Counted from the first letter of the stretch, positions 20,888 through 32,872 are shown. The stretch is DNA of 64,000 nucleotides from Acanthosepion esculentum (GCA_964036315.1 OZ038517.1:23449162-23513161); one strand, 5' to 3'. Numbers and translations are program-made. Notes: generated by a model from the sequence alone, not told the origin.

Positions 20888-23800
20888 ATCTTTCCTTTCG
20901 GACATTTTGCTTGAGTCTTCGTCGTGGATTTTTTTTTGTCATCGTAAGAATCTCTTCTGCTTTTTAATTGTTTACTTTATTATAAATCGAGTCAAATATT
21001 TTTTTGTTCGAGAGGTAGTAAAAATAAACCCGACAAACTTTTGGTCTAAAAAAACTTTAAAACATATCTATGCCTCTTTTTTAGTAAAATTTTAGAATTT
21101 AAAGAGCTTTCCTTTTTATTTGAAAGATAGAATAGCAAAACTCAACAAAATCATAAAAAAATTATAATTATATAGTTTTTTGATATTTTCTTATAAAAGA
21201 ATAATAATTTTACCGTATTTTAGTAAGGTTTTTAAAATATTTTTAAAACATTGTCACGACCAATTTATTATCAGTCTGCCATTTTAGTAAAAACATCACA
21301 AAATTTTATTAAAAATCTATACTAGATATTTTATTTTGAAGCAAATTGATAAAATTAAATTAAAGATTAATTAACAGAATTTTGATAAATATTACTTAGC
21401 AGACTTAGCTTTTGCTTAAGATATAACAAAAAAAAACATTTCATCACTGCAAGTGATTCCACTTGTCAACAAGTTCAGAGGTGTAAGAAACAGATCACCA
21501 TTAAAAAAAATGCCTCAATTTAATTAAATACGGAGGAATAAAACTACCAAAATACAGAAACTTGTTTCGTTTATGTTTAAATAAAAATGAATAGAAAGCT
21601 TCTATAACCCAAAAGATCAGGTCAGTTACAATCCACTTCAGTTATTCAATGGCATCCGAGTAGGAACCGCCACTGAATTTTCTAAACCTAAGAAGTTTTA
21701 ATCATAATGAGTTTTTAAACATTTTAAGCATTCTTGAAGCTTTTTTTTTTTTTTAGCTTTTTAATTGAAAGTTAAAAATAATTAAATTTACTATTTTCAG
21801 TAAGCAAAACACTGGTGTATTTCAAATAGAAATTATTGATTGGAATCTCAACTTTTGGTTGCTTTCATAAAATCGGCCATTTTTGACACATTTGTAAACA
21901 AAAGTTAATTCTTGTTTTTAAAAATCTTCCAAAAATAAAATATACTTTTCTGAAGCTTTATTTGAGGAACATTAGCTGATTTAAAGTATAATTAATCAGA
22001 TTTGAAACAAATATTATTTACTTTAAGTTTAAAATATCAGAGAAATGGATTTTTAAAACAAACAGTAGCATTGATTACGTGCTTATCACTTGTCACACGT
22101 AGATCACTTGACAAGTGATAAAAATAAAATCTACCACCTTTACTGTTGTTCTACGGAGACTTTATCTGTAAAAACATAATTTAAGAAAATGACGTGTGAG
22201 AGCCTTTTTTATATAATTTTCAAGTACTCAATCTAGGAATATTGGAGAATATTCTTCGTAATCTAATTTTAGGAATGTTGAATTTAAATAGGTTTCGGCA
22301 ATAATTTGCTGTAAAAACAGCATAGCATGATGAAAAAAGGCCCAAAATTTAATAAAAACAAAGTTTTATCATCAAAATATTTGTTACTATTAAGAGGAAA
22401 GACCAAAGTATTTTTTTAATTATTTAAAAAATTCTTTTAATCCTTTCTAGCACATTCGAAATTTTGGTTAAAAATCTTGTTTCTTTTCTTTTTTTTAATC
22501 TCAGCAGTCACATTTACCATTAATTTTTTAGCACCTTTTTTTCTGTTAAATAGCACATTAATTTGGAAATTCTTGCAAAAATCAAATACTTGTTGGATTT
22601 TAGTGAAACTTTCAGAACTTATTCATAAATGAATGAAATTATGTTTGAAATGTTTTTTTTTAGAAAGTCATGGTAAAAATTTTTTTTTTTTACATCTGTT
22701 CCCCCCACCCCTTAATTTTATGAAAACTTGAAAATTCAACTTCTTTGTAATTTTGTGATTATATTAGTTAAAAGCAGAAGACTTTGAAGAATAAATCATT
22801 TTTTTTTAGTAAATTTTAACCTGATGTTACCAAAAATTCAGGTATGAATTGTAAAATACAAAACTCAATAAAGTAAAACCTTATTTAATATATATATATA
22901 TAATATTTTTTAATATGCAAAAATGTATTAAAAACTTTTTCTTTAAAACTATGGATGCATGGTTCAGAAATAATAGGTCAAATATTTTAAGAGAAAGGCC
23001 TTAAGAAATTGCTTTGCTTTCCTTTGGTTTAGCATGTATCAAATTCCCTGACTGACTATTGTCGCATTTTTACAATTTTTAATTTTCTTTTTTACATCTG
23101 ATTTCACTAAATATTTTAATTTCATTTTTTAAATATGATTAATTTATTGTTTTTCAGTGAGAGACATACTGCAATTATTAATTATTTTCTTTTTAGATTC
23201 AATTTTAGGGATGAAAAGAAGCAAGCTTTGGACATATATTTGTTAAAAAAAGGACCAAAAAAATCAATAAAATATTAGACTTTTGAAAGTATTTAATTTT
23301 TAAAAATTACTTCATAGTGAAATATGCTGGTTCAATTAAAATTCAAATATACTGTCACTTCTGTCCTGCCGTTCAATAAATTGCCCTGACGTTAGTTGTC
23401 AATACATTGATGTAAACATCAATTCACATCTCCAAAACCAATCATCACATATTAGGCATGCTTCTCTTATTTTCAGCTAAATTTTTTCTGCTAAAAAGTT
23501 AAGTAATGTTTGTTTTCAATTACATTAAGTAAACTTTAAATTTTCTAATTTTCCTAAAATAAGTTCTGAAAAAGTATAAATGAATTATACAAATGTAGAA
23601 AAATGTAGAATTTCTCTTTTGTTTACAAAGTTGTCAAAAATGGCTCACGTGATTGATTATATGTCAATTTTGCTGACTCAAAAAAATAGATTTTTATTTA
23701 AAATTTTGGATATACTAGGAAGGACTAAAAGATATAAAAAAAAATCAAAAATACTTTTTGCAAACATTTTTTATTGAGATTTACAAACTCTACATTTTGT

Positions 23801-23955
23801 TCAATTTTGCAAACTAATCGATGGAATTTGAATAAGCTGACTTATTTAGAAAAATACTTTGAGAAAAAACCCACTTCATGAATAATTTCTTTAATTTAGT
23901 TTTATTGAACTTCATAGTAAACAATATTTCTGAAGAAAATTTTTTTTTTCCTTTT
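20888..23955. other. repeat-poor AT-rich region, probable first intron
   Basis: About 3 kb with almost no identifiable transposon and no convincing exon. It follows a possible untranslated plus-strand exon ending at 20,943 (donor GTAAGA). Repeat-poor sequence beside a promoter-like cluster fits a constrained or regulatory first intron. Small acceptor/donor pairs near 22.81 and 23.2 kb were judged too weak to call. Confidence 0.35.
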
Positions 23956-23960
23956 TAAAA

Positions 23961-24122
23961 GAGAAAAATAAATGCTCAGTATTTCTTATCCTTGAGTATG
24001 CAACATACAACTGGCCATGCATAAATATTTCTTTCCGAAGCCAAATTCAAACTTTTTGAACGTTTGGTTTTGTGATTTGTTTATAGTTTTTGCAAATGTA
24101 GGGTGAACTGGAAACTGGATTC
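23961..24122 (-). pseudogene. Helitron/PIF1-type helicase C-terminal fragment
   Basis: Minus-strand codons read, with frame changes, FPVHPTFAKTINKSQNQTF and then MHGQLYVAYSRIRN. The 'AxTINKSQGQTF ... HGQLYVAxSRxR' pair is the hallmark end of PIF1-like helicases carried by Helitrons. The Gly in SQGQ is changed to Asn and the frame is broken, so it is dead. No Helitron terminus was identified. Confidence 0.7.
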
Positions 24123-24525
24123 TTGTATATATAAAAGCTTAAAGAAAAGATGCAAAAAAACAATATTAAATAAGTATTTATTTTTTATTCATTAAATTGT
24201 TTTTACAATAGTGGGAGTATTTTATACGTTAAATAATAAAACTTTTAATTTTTCAGAAAAATGAATGAAAATTTATTATACTAAGCTATGCACCTTAGTA
24301 AAACCAACTGTACTTTGTACTCGCTTATCTGTTTACACTTCTCTCCAAAATTTGGTTTAAATCAGTCAGTGATTAATTATTTAATTAGAAAAACTTGTAA
24401 GTTTTAATTGCTTTATGAATAAGATACATTTTGGACACTATTGTCTTAAAAAAAAACATTTTTTTTTTTTTTTTTTCAATGAAGACTGAATTTTGACATG
24501 AATTGTTTTCATTTTAAAAATATTT

Positions 24526-24974
24526 ACAGTATTTACATTAGTCGGACTATTGTCCTCATCTTTGTCACAACATTTCGGCCGTTGTACGCTCCGGCCTTCT
24601 TCAGGTTTGTTGACACTGTGCCATGTGTCCTCAAGGACACATGACACAGTGGATAAAGGCGTTTGGTTAGATCCAGTGACAGACCCAAAGAGTGTGAGTT
24701 CAATACCCGGTTAAGGCAGTGGAGAACTTTCAGAGGGAAAATTAGCAGGAGATAACTGATAACTGACATCCATCAAACATGGCACGTGGAACTAGAACAG
24801 TCTACCCCAGTGATCGAAATAAAGGGTTCAGTTCGAAATTCCAACCACCTGAAGAAGGCCGGAGCGTACAACGGCCGAAATGTTGTGACAAATATGGCGA
24901 CAAAGATGAGGACAATAGTCCGACTAATGTAAATACTGTACATAATACCTCATCTCAGAAATATAGACAGACTC
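24526..24974. mobile_element. inverted dimer of hammerhead SINE, 12-bp TSD
   Basis: The duplication TTAAAAATATTT lies at 24,514-24,525 and 24,975-24,986. The left arm is antisense and short (core, then straight to head sequence). The right arm is a full sense copy: tRNA-like head (from about 24,638, B box GTTCAATAC), body ATGGCACGTGG, core CCTGAAGAAGGCCGGAGC, then GGCCGAAATGTTGTG, and the complete tail CCTCATCTCAGAAATATAGA. The centre of dyad is at the head (TGTCCTCAAGGACA). This copy gives the clearest view of the SINE. Confidence 0.85.
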
Positions 24975-25165
24975 TTAAAAATATTTGATTATAATAATTT
25001 ATAAAGTTTTAAATCATAAAATTTCATTAACTTGTAGTGGTTATGTGATATTGTTGTTAAATAAAATTATATTTACTAATCATAAATGGAAGAGCTTACT
25101 ACAATTCAGCCCCCTCCAGTATGTTAAAAAGAATTTTGTATTTTTTTTTTATATAAATGTACTAT

Positions 25166-25196
<31 letters not shown>

Positions 25197-25344
25197 AATA
25201 TACATCCATGTGCATTATCAGTAAATAAGAGCAGTAATTACAATAAATTTAAAATTTGTTGGTAATTTTTTTAACATTTGCTCAACAAGTATCTTCATAA
25301 GTAAGCCAATGTACTTAAAATTCAATAAAATATTAGATTACTTA

Positions 25345-25930
25345 GAATACTAGACTGGCGATGAGGTCTCATCAATTTACAGTTGATTTAGCTAGACAGT
25401 TTTCCTCTCATGAATTTGTCTTGCATATTTATAAGTCTACCATTCATCCATGCTTAGAATAGTACTACTATACATGGTCCAGTGCTTCTCTTATATATTT
25501 AGAGATTCTTGATAAAATTCATAGAATCAGCAATATTATTGGTCCTGACCTGGTGTCTCAGCTTCAGTCACTTTCTCACTGCCATAAAGTTGCTTCCCTG
25601 TGCCTTTTCTATAAATACTTTCATGGTAATTGTTTGGATGAGATCTTCACTATGATATCTAGACTTAATGAATTTAATCACAGTACTAGATTAGCAACAA
25701 GGTCCAATTGGTTTTCAGTTGAATTGACTAGATGTAACCATAGGTTCTATGCTAACAGTTTCTTTTCTTGCACTTCTCGATTGTGGAACTCCATTCTGGC
25801 TCTGTACTTTCCAGCCAACTTTAATCTTCAAAAATTTAAATCCAATGTCAATCTTTATCCTCCTTTGTCCTTGCTCCTTAGTAATGTTTCTGCTTTCTAA
25901 TTGTTGGATAGGAATAAAGAGTCGTTGCCG
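25345..25930 (+). mobile_element. LINE 3'-terminal copy
   Basis: An almost open RT C-terminal frame: ISNIIGPDLVSQLQSLSHCH, then ASLCLFYKYFHGNCLDE and RCNHRFYANSFFSCTSRLWN. The start is truncated. The usual GGGTGAAAT tail is not seen at its end, so the 3' terminus is lost. Confidence 0.8.
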
Positions 25931-25934
25931 ACAC

Positions 25935-26760
25935 CGTAGTTTGAACACAGATCGCCAGTGAGCAAACACGGACAATTTCATTATTAAATAAGTAGATCGC
26001 ATGATTGTAAAAGAAATGTATAAATGGGAATTAGCGTAACATCTAAATGATCGCGATTCTCTATACTATTCTCTAAACTGACCATTATATGAATTACTAT
26101 TTGGTGATGACTATTTGATTAAATAGTATTAGTGTGAGTATTATTTGAAGGTGTTACTACTACCAGCATCTGCATTTACAAAATCTCATCTACAATGAGC
26201 ATTTCGGAAGTGATAATGAGCATTTGTTGACCTAACAAAAGTTACAAGTGAGTGTCTAACATCACAAGACTCATTTTCTTACACCCAGTAACTCCTTGTG
26301 TCTTAGTGATTTTTGTTGCCTTGCTTTAGGCAAACTCAATTAAAACAAAAAAATCATGAACAGGACCCCCATTGTAGATTGATAGAAAATTAATATTTTT
26401 TTATATTTTGAAAAATGTTGCAACCTAAGGATGATATAAAGAACAATTACCTAGAAAAATTATTTCCCCTCAAAAGTTTGCTCTATGTTTTTTTTACTAG
26501 TGGACCAGTCTTTTTAAGTAGTGCTTCAATGTGTATTTGCCTGAACCCTGTCAATGAATAATCATTTAAGCAACTTTTTGCCTGATCTGTAATAAATGGG
26601 TGACCAAGATATTGCTCCAAGTCCAGATAAAGAGAGATAAATGAAAAAGTTTATTTGCAGTATGAAGTGGTTGGGGAATTAATTTTCTTTTTAAGATGAT
26701 GGAATGAAAATAAAAATCATTCTCAATTGATATTGTTTTTTTTGTTTTGTTTTTTTTTTC
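25935..26760. other. no gene seen
   Basis: Unique-looking sequence upstream of the exon at 26,764. No acceptor/donor pair in a compatible phase was found, so the preceding exon of that gene is not located here with confidence. Confidence 0.35.
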
Positions 26761-26763
26761 CAG

Positions 26764-26869
26764 GGAAAAAGTTGTCAGATTTTAAACAGGCACATTTACA
26801 GTACATAATAACAGTGGATGCTGGGGAGGATAAAATTTACCAAATTAAGTTTGGAATTAACAAATGTAG
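26764..26869 (+). CDS. penultimate coding exon of an unrecognised plus-strand gene
   Basis: A long pyrimidine tract ending TTTTTTTTTTCCAG opens a 106-base exon closed by AG|GTATTG. The open frame is two bases, then KKLSDFKQAHLQYIITVDAG, EDKIYQIKFGINKC, then AG. Those last two bases join the first base of the exon at 27,085 to form Arg, and that exon continues open to a stop. The peptide alternates charged and hydrophobic residues (YIITVDAG, IYQIKFGI), as in a beta-rich globular domain. I do not recognise the family. The upstream exon must end with one base of a codon. Confidence 0.6.
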
Positions 26870-27084
26870 GTATTGAAGAAATAAGTTTTTTTGTTTTCTA
26901 TTATTTTTTTTCCCTATTATTTTTTCTTCTTACAATCTTCATTATTTATTTTTTGGTTTCTCTTCTGGTTTCTTTTTTTCTTTGAATTTTGCTTTCTTTA
27001 TCAAGGATTTTTTTTTTCTTTTTTCTCTTCCTTTCTTTGTTATCTTCTCTTTTTCTCTTCATTAACATATCCTAAATTTTTCAG

Positions 27085-27121
27085 ATTAAGGAAAGCAAGA
27101 AGAAAGGACTATCAACTGTAA
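27085..27121 (+). CDS. terminal coding exon of the same plus-strand gene
   Basis: The acceptor CCTAAATTTTTCAG is followed by codons that, joined to the previous exon, give RLRKARRKDYQL and a TAA stop. A strongly basic C-terminal tail such as this is a plausible nuclear or RNA/DNA contact tail, but nothing more can be said. The intron is 215 bp. A GTAAGA follows the CTG codon and overlaps the stop, so an alternative donor is possible. Confidence 0.55.
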
Positions 27122-27569
27122 GAAGATAGAATGCATGGTTGTCAACAAAAGGGACAGCCCAAAATGAATTATGTATTGAAGATTGTTGGTTATAGAATGT
27201 GTATTTATTGTTATGAAAAAAAATAACAATTGTGGCACAAGTATGAGAGGAAGTGGGGAGAAGCTGGTCTATACTAACTATCCTAAAACTAGCTAATTCA
27301 ATTCACGACCCATTCATTCATTACAATTTGCTCATTCACCACAAGAACTCATCCATCACCATTCAATCCGACATATACCACAATACCACATATTTACGCG
27401 GAAGCTACACAATCACCTGTGACATAAAAATTTAATGATGTCCAAATCTCTTATTTTTTTAATCATTTTTTTTAAGAAAATAAATAAAAATTTAAATAGA
27501 TAAAATGAGTGGAGAGGTGATGAACCCAAAAACGAAACTAAAATATAATACATTCAAACTAAAAATACA

Positions 27570-27650
27570 ATTGTTGGTTGGGAATGACTTCAGAATACTT
27601 ACCCCTCCCCAATTTATAGGCAAATCACATAAATGCATGCTGCGATATTA
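27570..27650 (+). repeat. dispersed repeat shared with 28,735
   Basis: The block ending TTATAGGCAAATCACATAAA, then TGCATGCTG matches 28,735-28,805 (TCATAGGAAAATCACACAGA, then TGCCTGCTG). The family is unidentified. Confidence 0.5.
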
Positions 27651-27915
27651 TGAGATATAGATTTATTTAGTAAACCTATCAGCAGAGTAAAATTGAATAA
27701 ATATTTTAATGCTCTTAATGAAGCGCAACACTGAACTTTCTGCATATCACATTTTTTTGTTAGTTTTTTCCCCCTATTTTTTTCTTTATCCACTTTTGTT
27801 AAAAAAAAAAGAAGAGAAAATATATAATAATAATAATAATAAATGTTAAAAGATATTAAAAAAAAAAAAAATGTTACAATGAAAATAATATAAAAAAAGT
27901 TTCAAATATTAAAAG

Positions 27916-27924
<9 letters not shown>

Positions 27925-27962
<38 letters not shown>

Positions 27963-28570
27963 ATTTGGCAGCAACTTTTCTTTCAAACATGTAGTGTTGA
28001 ATGTTAAAGACAACATAGTCTTACATATTTTCTTTTGAATTTTCTCATATTCTCTAATGAGACTTTTTATTTGAAAATAGTTTCGAAATATGAATTGTCC
28101 ATACGATGACCTAGCGCTTTCGAACATCATTGTTCATCTTCAGGGTCAATATTTTAGTCAAAATTTTTTTTTTTTTTTTAAACAAACATTTGCCAATTAT
28201 CTTGTAGCGTAATCATGTTGCTACTTTTTTACAAACTAAAAACGTTAAAATCCTTTTAAATTCAAAAGACGCGATGATGTTATATCACGTGCATGGCGTA
28301 GATTTTTATCATGTGACAGCGTGAAAAAGATTTCCAATACACAAGCCAAAAGATTGAAGAATACGCTACAAAATTTAAATATATTATAAACATTGCAATA
28401 TATTACCAGATATATTATAATCTATACGATTAATAAGAGGTCTTTTGCTTTTAATATGTAATGTCTCTAAGATTTTAAGGCGTCTAATGTCTGTATGTTT
28501 ATCTATAATTTTAGTATTTTCTACAAGTATTTTACGTATATCAGATTGCGTAAGGGAAACAGTATATATA
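27925..28570 (-). mobile_element. PLE unit: GIY-YIG end, hammerhead, 5' coding end
   Basis: On the minus strand, from about 28,560: a truncated GIY-YIG C-terminal half (RKILVENTKIIDKHTDIRR, then LKILETLHIK and RPLINRIDYN), about 240 bp untranslated, a hammerhead-like fold (28,107-28,148), then the 5' coding end (MFESARSSYGQFIFRN, KTMLSLTFNTTCLKEKLLPN) that passes into (TA)n at 27,928-27,958. The layout is the same as at 47.3-48.0 kb and, on the other strand, at 11.4-12.2 kb. Confidence 0.75.
28107..28148 (-). ncRNA. hammerhead-type ribozyme motif in PLE
   Basis: The minus strand reads stem I TGACC, core CTGAAGA, one extra base, a hairpin GAACA/TGTTC with a four-base loop, GAAA, the palindrome AGCGCT, then A and stem I strand GGTCA. 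All conserved core positions of a hammerhead are present, and the predicted cleavage follows CTA. Stem III is reduced to a self-complementary six-mer, as in the PLE-associated variants known to cleave as dimers. The extra base before stem II is unusual. Cleavage is not shown here. Confidence 0.65.
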
Positions 28571-29210
28571 AATAAAAGAAACACATGCAAAACAATTGTA
28601 AATGTTTTATATGTATGTTGTTTGTATTTATTGGCTCCATAAAAATGGGTGGTGTGGCAAGGGAAAATTACTGCATTCATCCATTAGAGTGAGAAAAAAG
28701 GGTGTTGGTTCCAATCCTGTTAGGCATGATTGCAAAATACTTCCCCATCCCAAATTCATAGGAAAATCACACAGATGCCTGCTGGGATTTCTTCCTAGCC
28801 AATAAGACAGACCACTTCTCAGTCTCATCAAACTCAGTTCTGGTCTGTTGTGTCTTGAAACCAGAACGCTATGTTCATTTATCCAAATCTGTTTTGAAGA
28901 GACCTCCACCAAATTCTATTACCCCAGTAGTTTCTTATGGCTTAAATCTGACCCTGGCGACAGCTGAAACTTTTAGAATATATAATGATGGAAGAAGGCC
29001 TGGAGAATTTAACACTCACAGGGCAGATGAAAGGCAAGAGAAACAGGGGAGCAACAAGTAACCTACATGAAAAGTTTGGGTAAATAGACAGGAACAAGTA
29101 TCACAAATAAAAAAGAAAAAGAAAAAGAGAGGTCATGATGGGCAAGGCTTGCTGAAGGCAACAGAAGGAAGTTGTGGAGTGCTGTGATTGTCCATGTCAT
29201 AAAGAGAGAT

Positions 29211-29380
29211 TATTAACACACACACAGACACACACACACATATATATATATGTATGATACAATTTTTCATATCAATTTCTTGTTGTTATTTCCCTGACTT
29301 TATTACAGACCCCTTGAAAAATGGATACTTCCAAGAAACTTCAAAGTTGGGGAAATAACAAGAAATTGATATGAGCAGTT
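29211..29380. repeat. microsatellite and small fold-back
   Basis: After a CA/TA tract, the block CATATCAATTTCTTGTTGTT (about 29,268) is inverted at 29,341-29,374 (GGAAATAACAAGAAATTGAT), giving arms of about 33 bp around a 40-base centre. Confidence 0.7.
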
Positions 29381-29506
29381 ATAGTTAAGTAATTTTTATG
29401 TATATATAAAAATATTATCAATGTTTTATTTTTAATATTAATATTTAAATATTGAGCACTATATGAAAATATCTGCTATACTTTTGAACTATTATTATCT
29501 TAAATC

Positions 29507-29508
<2 letters not shown>

Positions 29509-29561
<53 letters not shown>

Positions 29562-29728
29562 CAGCACATTTTCATTCAAACATGTTTGGTTAAATAATTT
29601 AGATGTATTAGGTCTATTTATTTTAGTTTTAATCCTTTCCAATCCACAAATTAATTTCTTGGTGGCTGTAGAAAATTGATAGAAAATAAATAGACATAAT
29701 ATGTCTAAATTATTTAACCAAACATATA
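29509..29728. mobile_element. (TA)n plus PLE fold-back
   Basis: A TA tract (29,509-29,559) adjoins antisense PLE codons FNQTCLNENVLPIY that continue in frame into Ile-Tyr repeats. The arm at about 29,577-29,628 is inverted at 29,683-29,728. A Tc1-like element is inserted right after the second arm, cutting off whatever lay beyond. Confidence 0.65.
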
Positions 29729-29732
29729 CTTA

Positions 29733-30606
29733 CAGGTGGATTGTTAAATTGGTGCCATTATATATTTTTAATTTCACACAGGTGTGTTATTGGTTTTGAT
29801 TTTGTTGACTGCACAGTAAAGTAAGGTCGGTTGGACACTGTGAGAAAAAGAGCACCATGAAGCAATTCACTCGACCAGAAATTTGGAAACAGCATGCTGG
29901 ACTGCTTGACATTTATGGCGGAAACTCCAATACATACATTTCAGAGTGTTTGGCCATCAATCTGAGGACAGTGCCAAGGATTTGGAAAGAGTCGGAATAG
30001 TCTAATGGTGATTACAAAGGTGCTTGGAGTGATCACAAGTGATGGTGACATTATGCCTCTATTCATCTTCCCGCAGGGCCCCAGATCCAACACAGAAGCC
30101 TACATCAAGTGCCTTGAGGAGGTAGTGCTACCCTGGGTCAACAGAGTGGCTGCTGGAAGTCCCTATATCTGGCAACAAGACTCTGCACCATGCCACACAA
30201 GCAGGAGAACCCAGTCATGGCTGTCAGACCATTTTCTGCTACCACATCACCTTTTACATTTAACCACTTAACTCCCCAAAATGCACCCCCATTGATTATT
30301 ATGTCTGGGGGCACAGTTGAGCAAGAGACCAGCAAGACTCCTTGTACCACCAAAGATGAACTGAAGGCAAGGATTATGGAAGCATTCACCAACTTCTTCA
30401 AGGAGACTGTCCAGAAGAGTTGCAGGAGATTCCAAAGTCGTCTGGAGGCTGTGGTTGGAACCAATGCCAATTTTATTAAATAAATTTACTCTTCAGTATT
30501 TCAAGATATTTTTGCGTAATTTTGGTAAATATATCTGTTAAAATGTGATGTCAGTGTTATTTACATTTTTGTGTAATTTAGATGACAATTTATCCATCAC
30601 ATCCTG
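29733..30606 (+). mobile_element. Tc1/mariner-superfamily element, internally deleted
   Basis: The left end CAGGTGGATTGTTAAATTGG matches the inverted right end (CAGGATGTGATGGATAAATT on the other strand) with a small gap, and TA flanks both ends (29,731-29,732 and 30,607-30,608). It is 874 bp long and carries transposase remnants. Confidence 0.8.
29857..30483 (+). pseudogene. Tc1/mariner-type transposase, deleted and shifted
   Basis: It starts MKQFTRPEIWKQHAGLLDIY, loses frame near 29,998, then resumes MVITKVLGVITSDGDIMPLF and EVVLPWVNRVAAGSPYIWQQ followed by DSAPCHTSRRTQSW, which holds the second catalytic Asp. A later frame gives TSKTPCTTKDELKARIMEAF to the end. The final acidic residue region (normally SPDLNPLDYYVWG in this group) is scrambled by small indels. 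It is inactive. Confidence 0.75.
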
Positions 30607-30924
30607 TATGTATGTGTCTCTGTGTATAAATAAAAGACGAGGAAAACCTTTTGTACCAACGTGTTTCATTCTTTGAGGAACATTATCAAGGCAAGTATAG
30701 TAATTTTGTTTAGTTATTTTATTTATACAGAGATAGTATAGATAAAAATGTCAAGTTTTAAAAATTTGAATATGAAAATGCTCTAAAATATTCTAAAGAT
30801 TTACTGTGGAAAGGAAAGATAAACTATAGCGGTTGCTAAGGGACATAATCTTTTGGCCTGTTAAATGTAATTTGTTTTATTATTTATTTTTATGTATTTT
30901 ATTTTGTTTGATTAATTAAAAAAA

Positions 30925-31255
30925 TCATTTCACCCTAAGCAAGGCAATAAAGCCACTAAGACAAAAGATAGAGAGTGAAAGAATCTGAGAAAATACTATT
31001 GAACAGAGAGGACAATAAAAGAGCAAGATCCAAGGAGACAAAAGATGATGAGTGACATTGCATTTAAATTTTTTAAGATTGTTGGTGGCAGGGAAGCAAG
31101 AAAGTGGAATAGAGTTCCACAAGTAAGAAGTGCAGGAAACTATTAGAATAGATCTTAGGTTATATCTATATGTTTCAACAGTAAAACAATGAAACCAAGT
31201 TGCCAATCTAGTACTGCACTTAAATTCAGGAAGTCAAGGTACCAAAGAGGAAAGC
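30925..31255 (-). mobile_element. LINE 3'-terminal copy
   Basis: The tail (ATCATTTCACCCTAAGCAAG on the plus strand) and the RT C-terminal codons (FTVETYRYNLRSILIVSCTS, then YLWNSIPLSCFP) are on the minus strand. 5'-truncated. Confidence 0.8.
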
Positions 31256-31394
31256 TTTTCACAAAATCACCATAAAAATATAAATTAATTAATTTTTAAA
31301 TGTCACGAGTTAAGTTTACTTTTAGTTTTTTAAAATTTTTATAGTCATGCATATATATGTTGACTTGAGAAAGTAAATGAACATTTCTTCTAAG

Positions 31395-31960
31395 AAAAGA
31401 GATATTTGTTTTTCTTGTATGCATACAAGTGTTTTCTTTTCTGGACGTAATGAAAAAATTGTTGAAAGGTTTGTTGATGCCAAGTACTTTCAGCTAAACT
31501 ATTAGCCATCTTCAAAGAATTTTGTTTCACTACTATAATAAACTGTGTATAAGTGTTATTTTAGACAGTATAAAAGTTGCTGAAAGTAGACATATTCTTA
31601 ATTTCCAAATACAGCCAATACACTGTGACTGTTCATAATGTTATTAAGGGTTGGTTCCTTGTTTTTTGCTTTTGGATAGTTTTTACAAACAAAAAAAAAG
31701 AAAAGAAAAAGACTAAATGAAAATACCTTGTCTGTCTTGGTCAACAAAACCTGTATTGGAGAGGGGTTTGCTGCCCAAATACATAACTAATAATTACTGG
31801 CTACTCATTTCCTGAGCACACCTGTCTGCTAAGGTGGCTAGCCACAGCCTTTTGTATATGTCTGCTCAGGCATATTTGTGTGTTTTCAACACTCAGAGCT
31901 CACCTGTAGATTATACTGAAACTATATTGAGCAAACCTTAGCTCGGATTTCTGAGAGAGA
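31395..31960. mobile_element. PLE 5'-end fold-back with attached repeat
   Basis: Antisense PEKK-type sequence (CATACAAGTGTTTTCTTTTC at about 31,420) is paired with a sense copy at 31,660-31,790 that ends GAGGGGTTTGCTGCCCAAAT, the codon string where other copies join TA repeats; here it continues ACATAACTAATAATTAC with no microsatellite. It then meets the repeat also found at 9,830-9,980. Confidence 0.55.
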
Positions 31961-32197
31961 GTACATCATCCAACATGATAAACAGTTTGAGCAATCTCAG
32001 TAACCTGAAACCCTCAGTCATAATGACTTGTAACTTTGTGTTAGCATAAACTATCAATGGCCTTCAAGCAGCTCCATCTACCCAATTTAGGTCATACGGC
32101 TTGGGTCAACTGATAGTATGGTTTTCAGGTACTTTCTAAAGGTGTTACATGTTGGGGTTGCCTTCCCATGTCCATAAGATCCTGATAAATCTGATAT

Positions 32198-32262
32198 AGT
32201 GAGATTTGAACCTAGGTCTCCTGGCTGAAAAATAAACACCCCAAAAACTTAACCACATGTCC
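32198..32262 (-). repeat. tRNA-like SINE head
   Basis: The minus strand gives GGACATGTGGTTAAGTTTTT, then GGGG and, 35 bases on, GGTTCAAATCTC, a good A-box/B-box pair. There is no intact cloverleaf. Confidence 0.5.
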
Positions 32263-32872
32263 AATACACAACTAATGTATATATTTAAGTAAAAGATTAT
32301 ATGAACACAAAAGTTATCTTTTACAAAACAACACATTAAATGTATTGGTCACTCACTGAAACAGTTGATTTAAATTGCTTTAGTCACAAGATCATCCACA
32401 GTAAATTTGTGTCCAGGTTCTTGCATTTCACCATTCTTAACAGATCATCTATTATCACAGCGTAGGATATTTAATAATAAAAGTGATGGAAACAAACAAA
32501 AAGAATGCAAATGAAATCTGCTAGATTATTTATCCAAAACACATTAAAAAATAAATTAATTTAAAATTCTCAGTATCCCTCATTCATGTGCATGTGTAGT
32601 TGCATGAACGGGAACATAAACTTAGTCCAATGAAGTTCTAAAGGACAAAATGCATCACACAAAAACTTTTCCACTTTGTAATATTTCTTTTCCCTAAAAC
32701 TTCTCGATATAGAAACACACACACACATATATATATTTATATATAAGTTTCCATCAGGATCAAAATGGTTGAGTATGACATTCATGACTGTCATTTATTA
32801 GAAAACAGCTAAAATTTCATTCTGATAAAAATTTCCTCTTTGATATTTGTGCAGAATTGGTCCATCTGAAAA

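Noticed and set aside
22811..23280. Tiny exon candidates between TTTTAG and GTATG or stops in the 22.8-23.3 kb interval
   Set aside because: Frames of 10-25 codons in AT-rich sequence with many chance AG/GT sites; no phase support from other exons.
24638..24740. Functional tRNA gene
   Set aside because: A and B boxes are present but no complete cloverleaf; the same head recurs in a SINE family.
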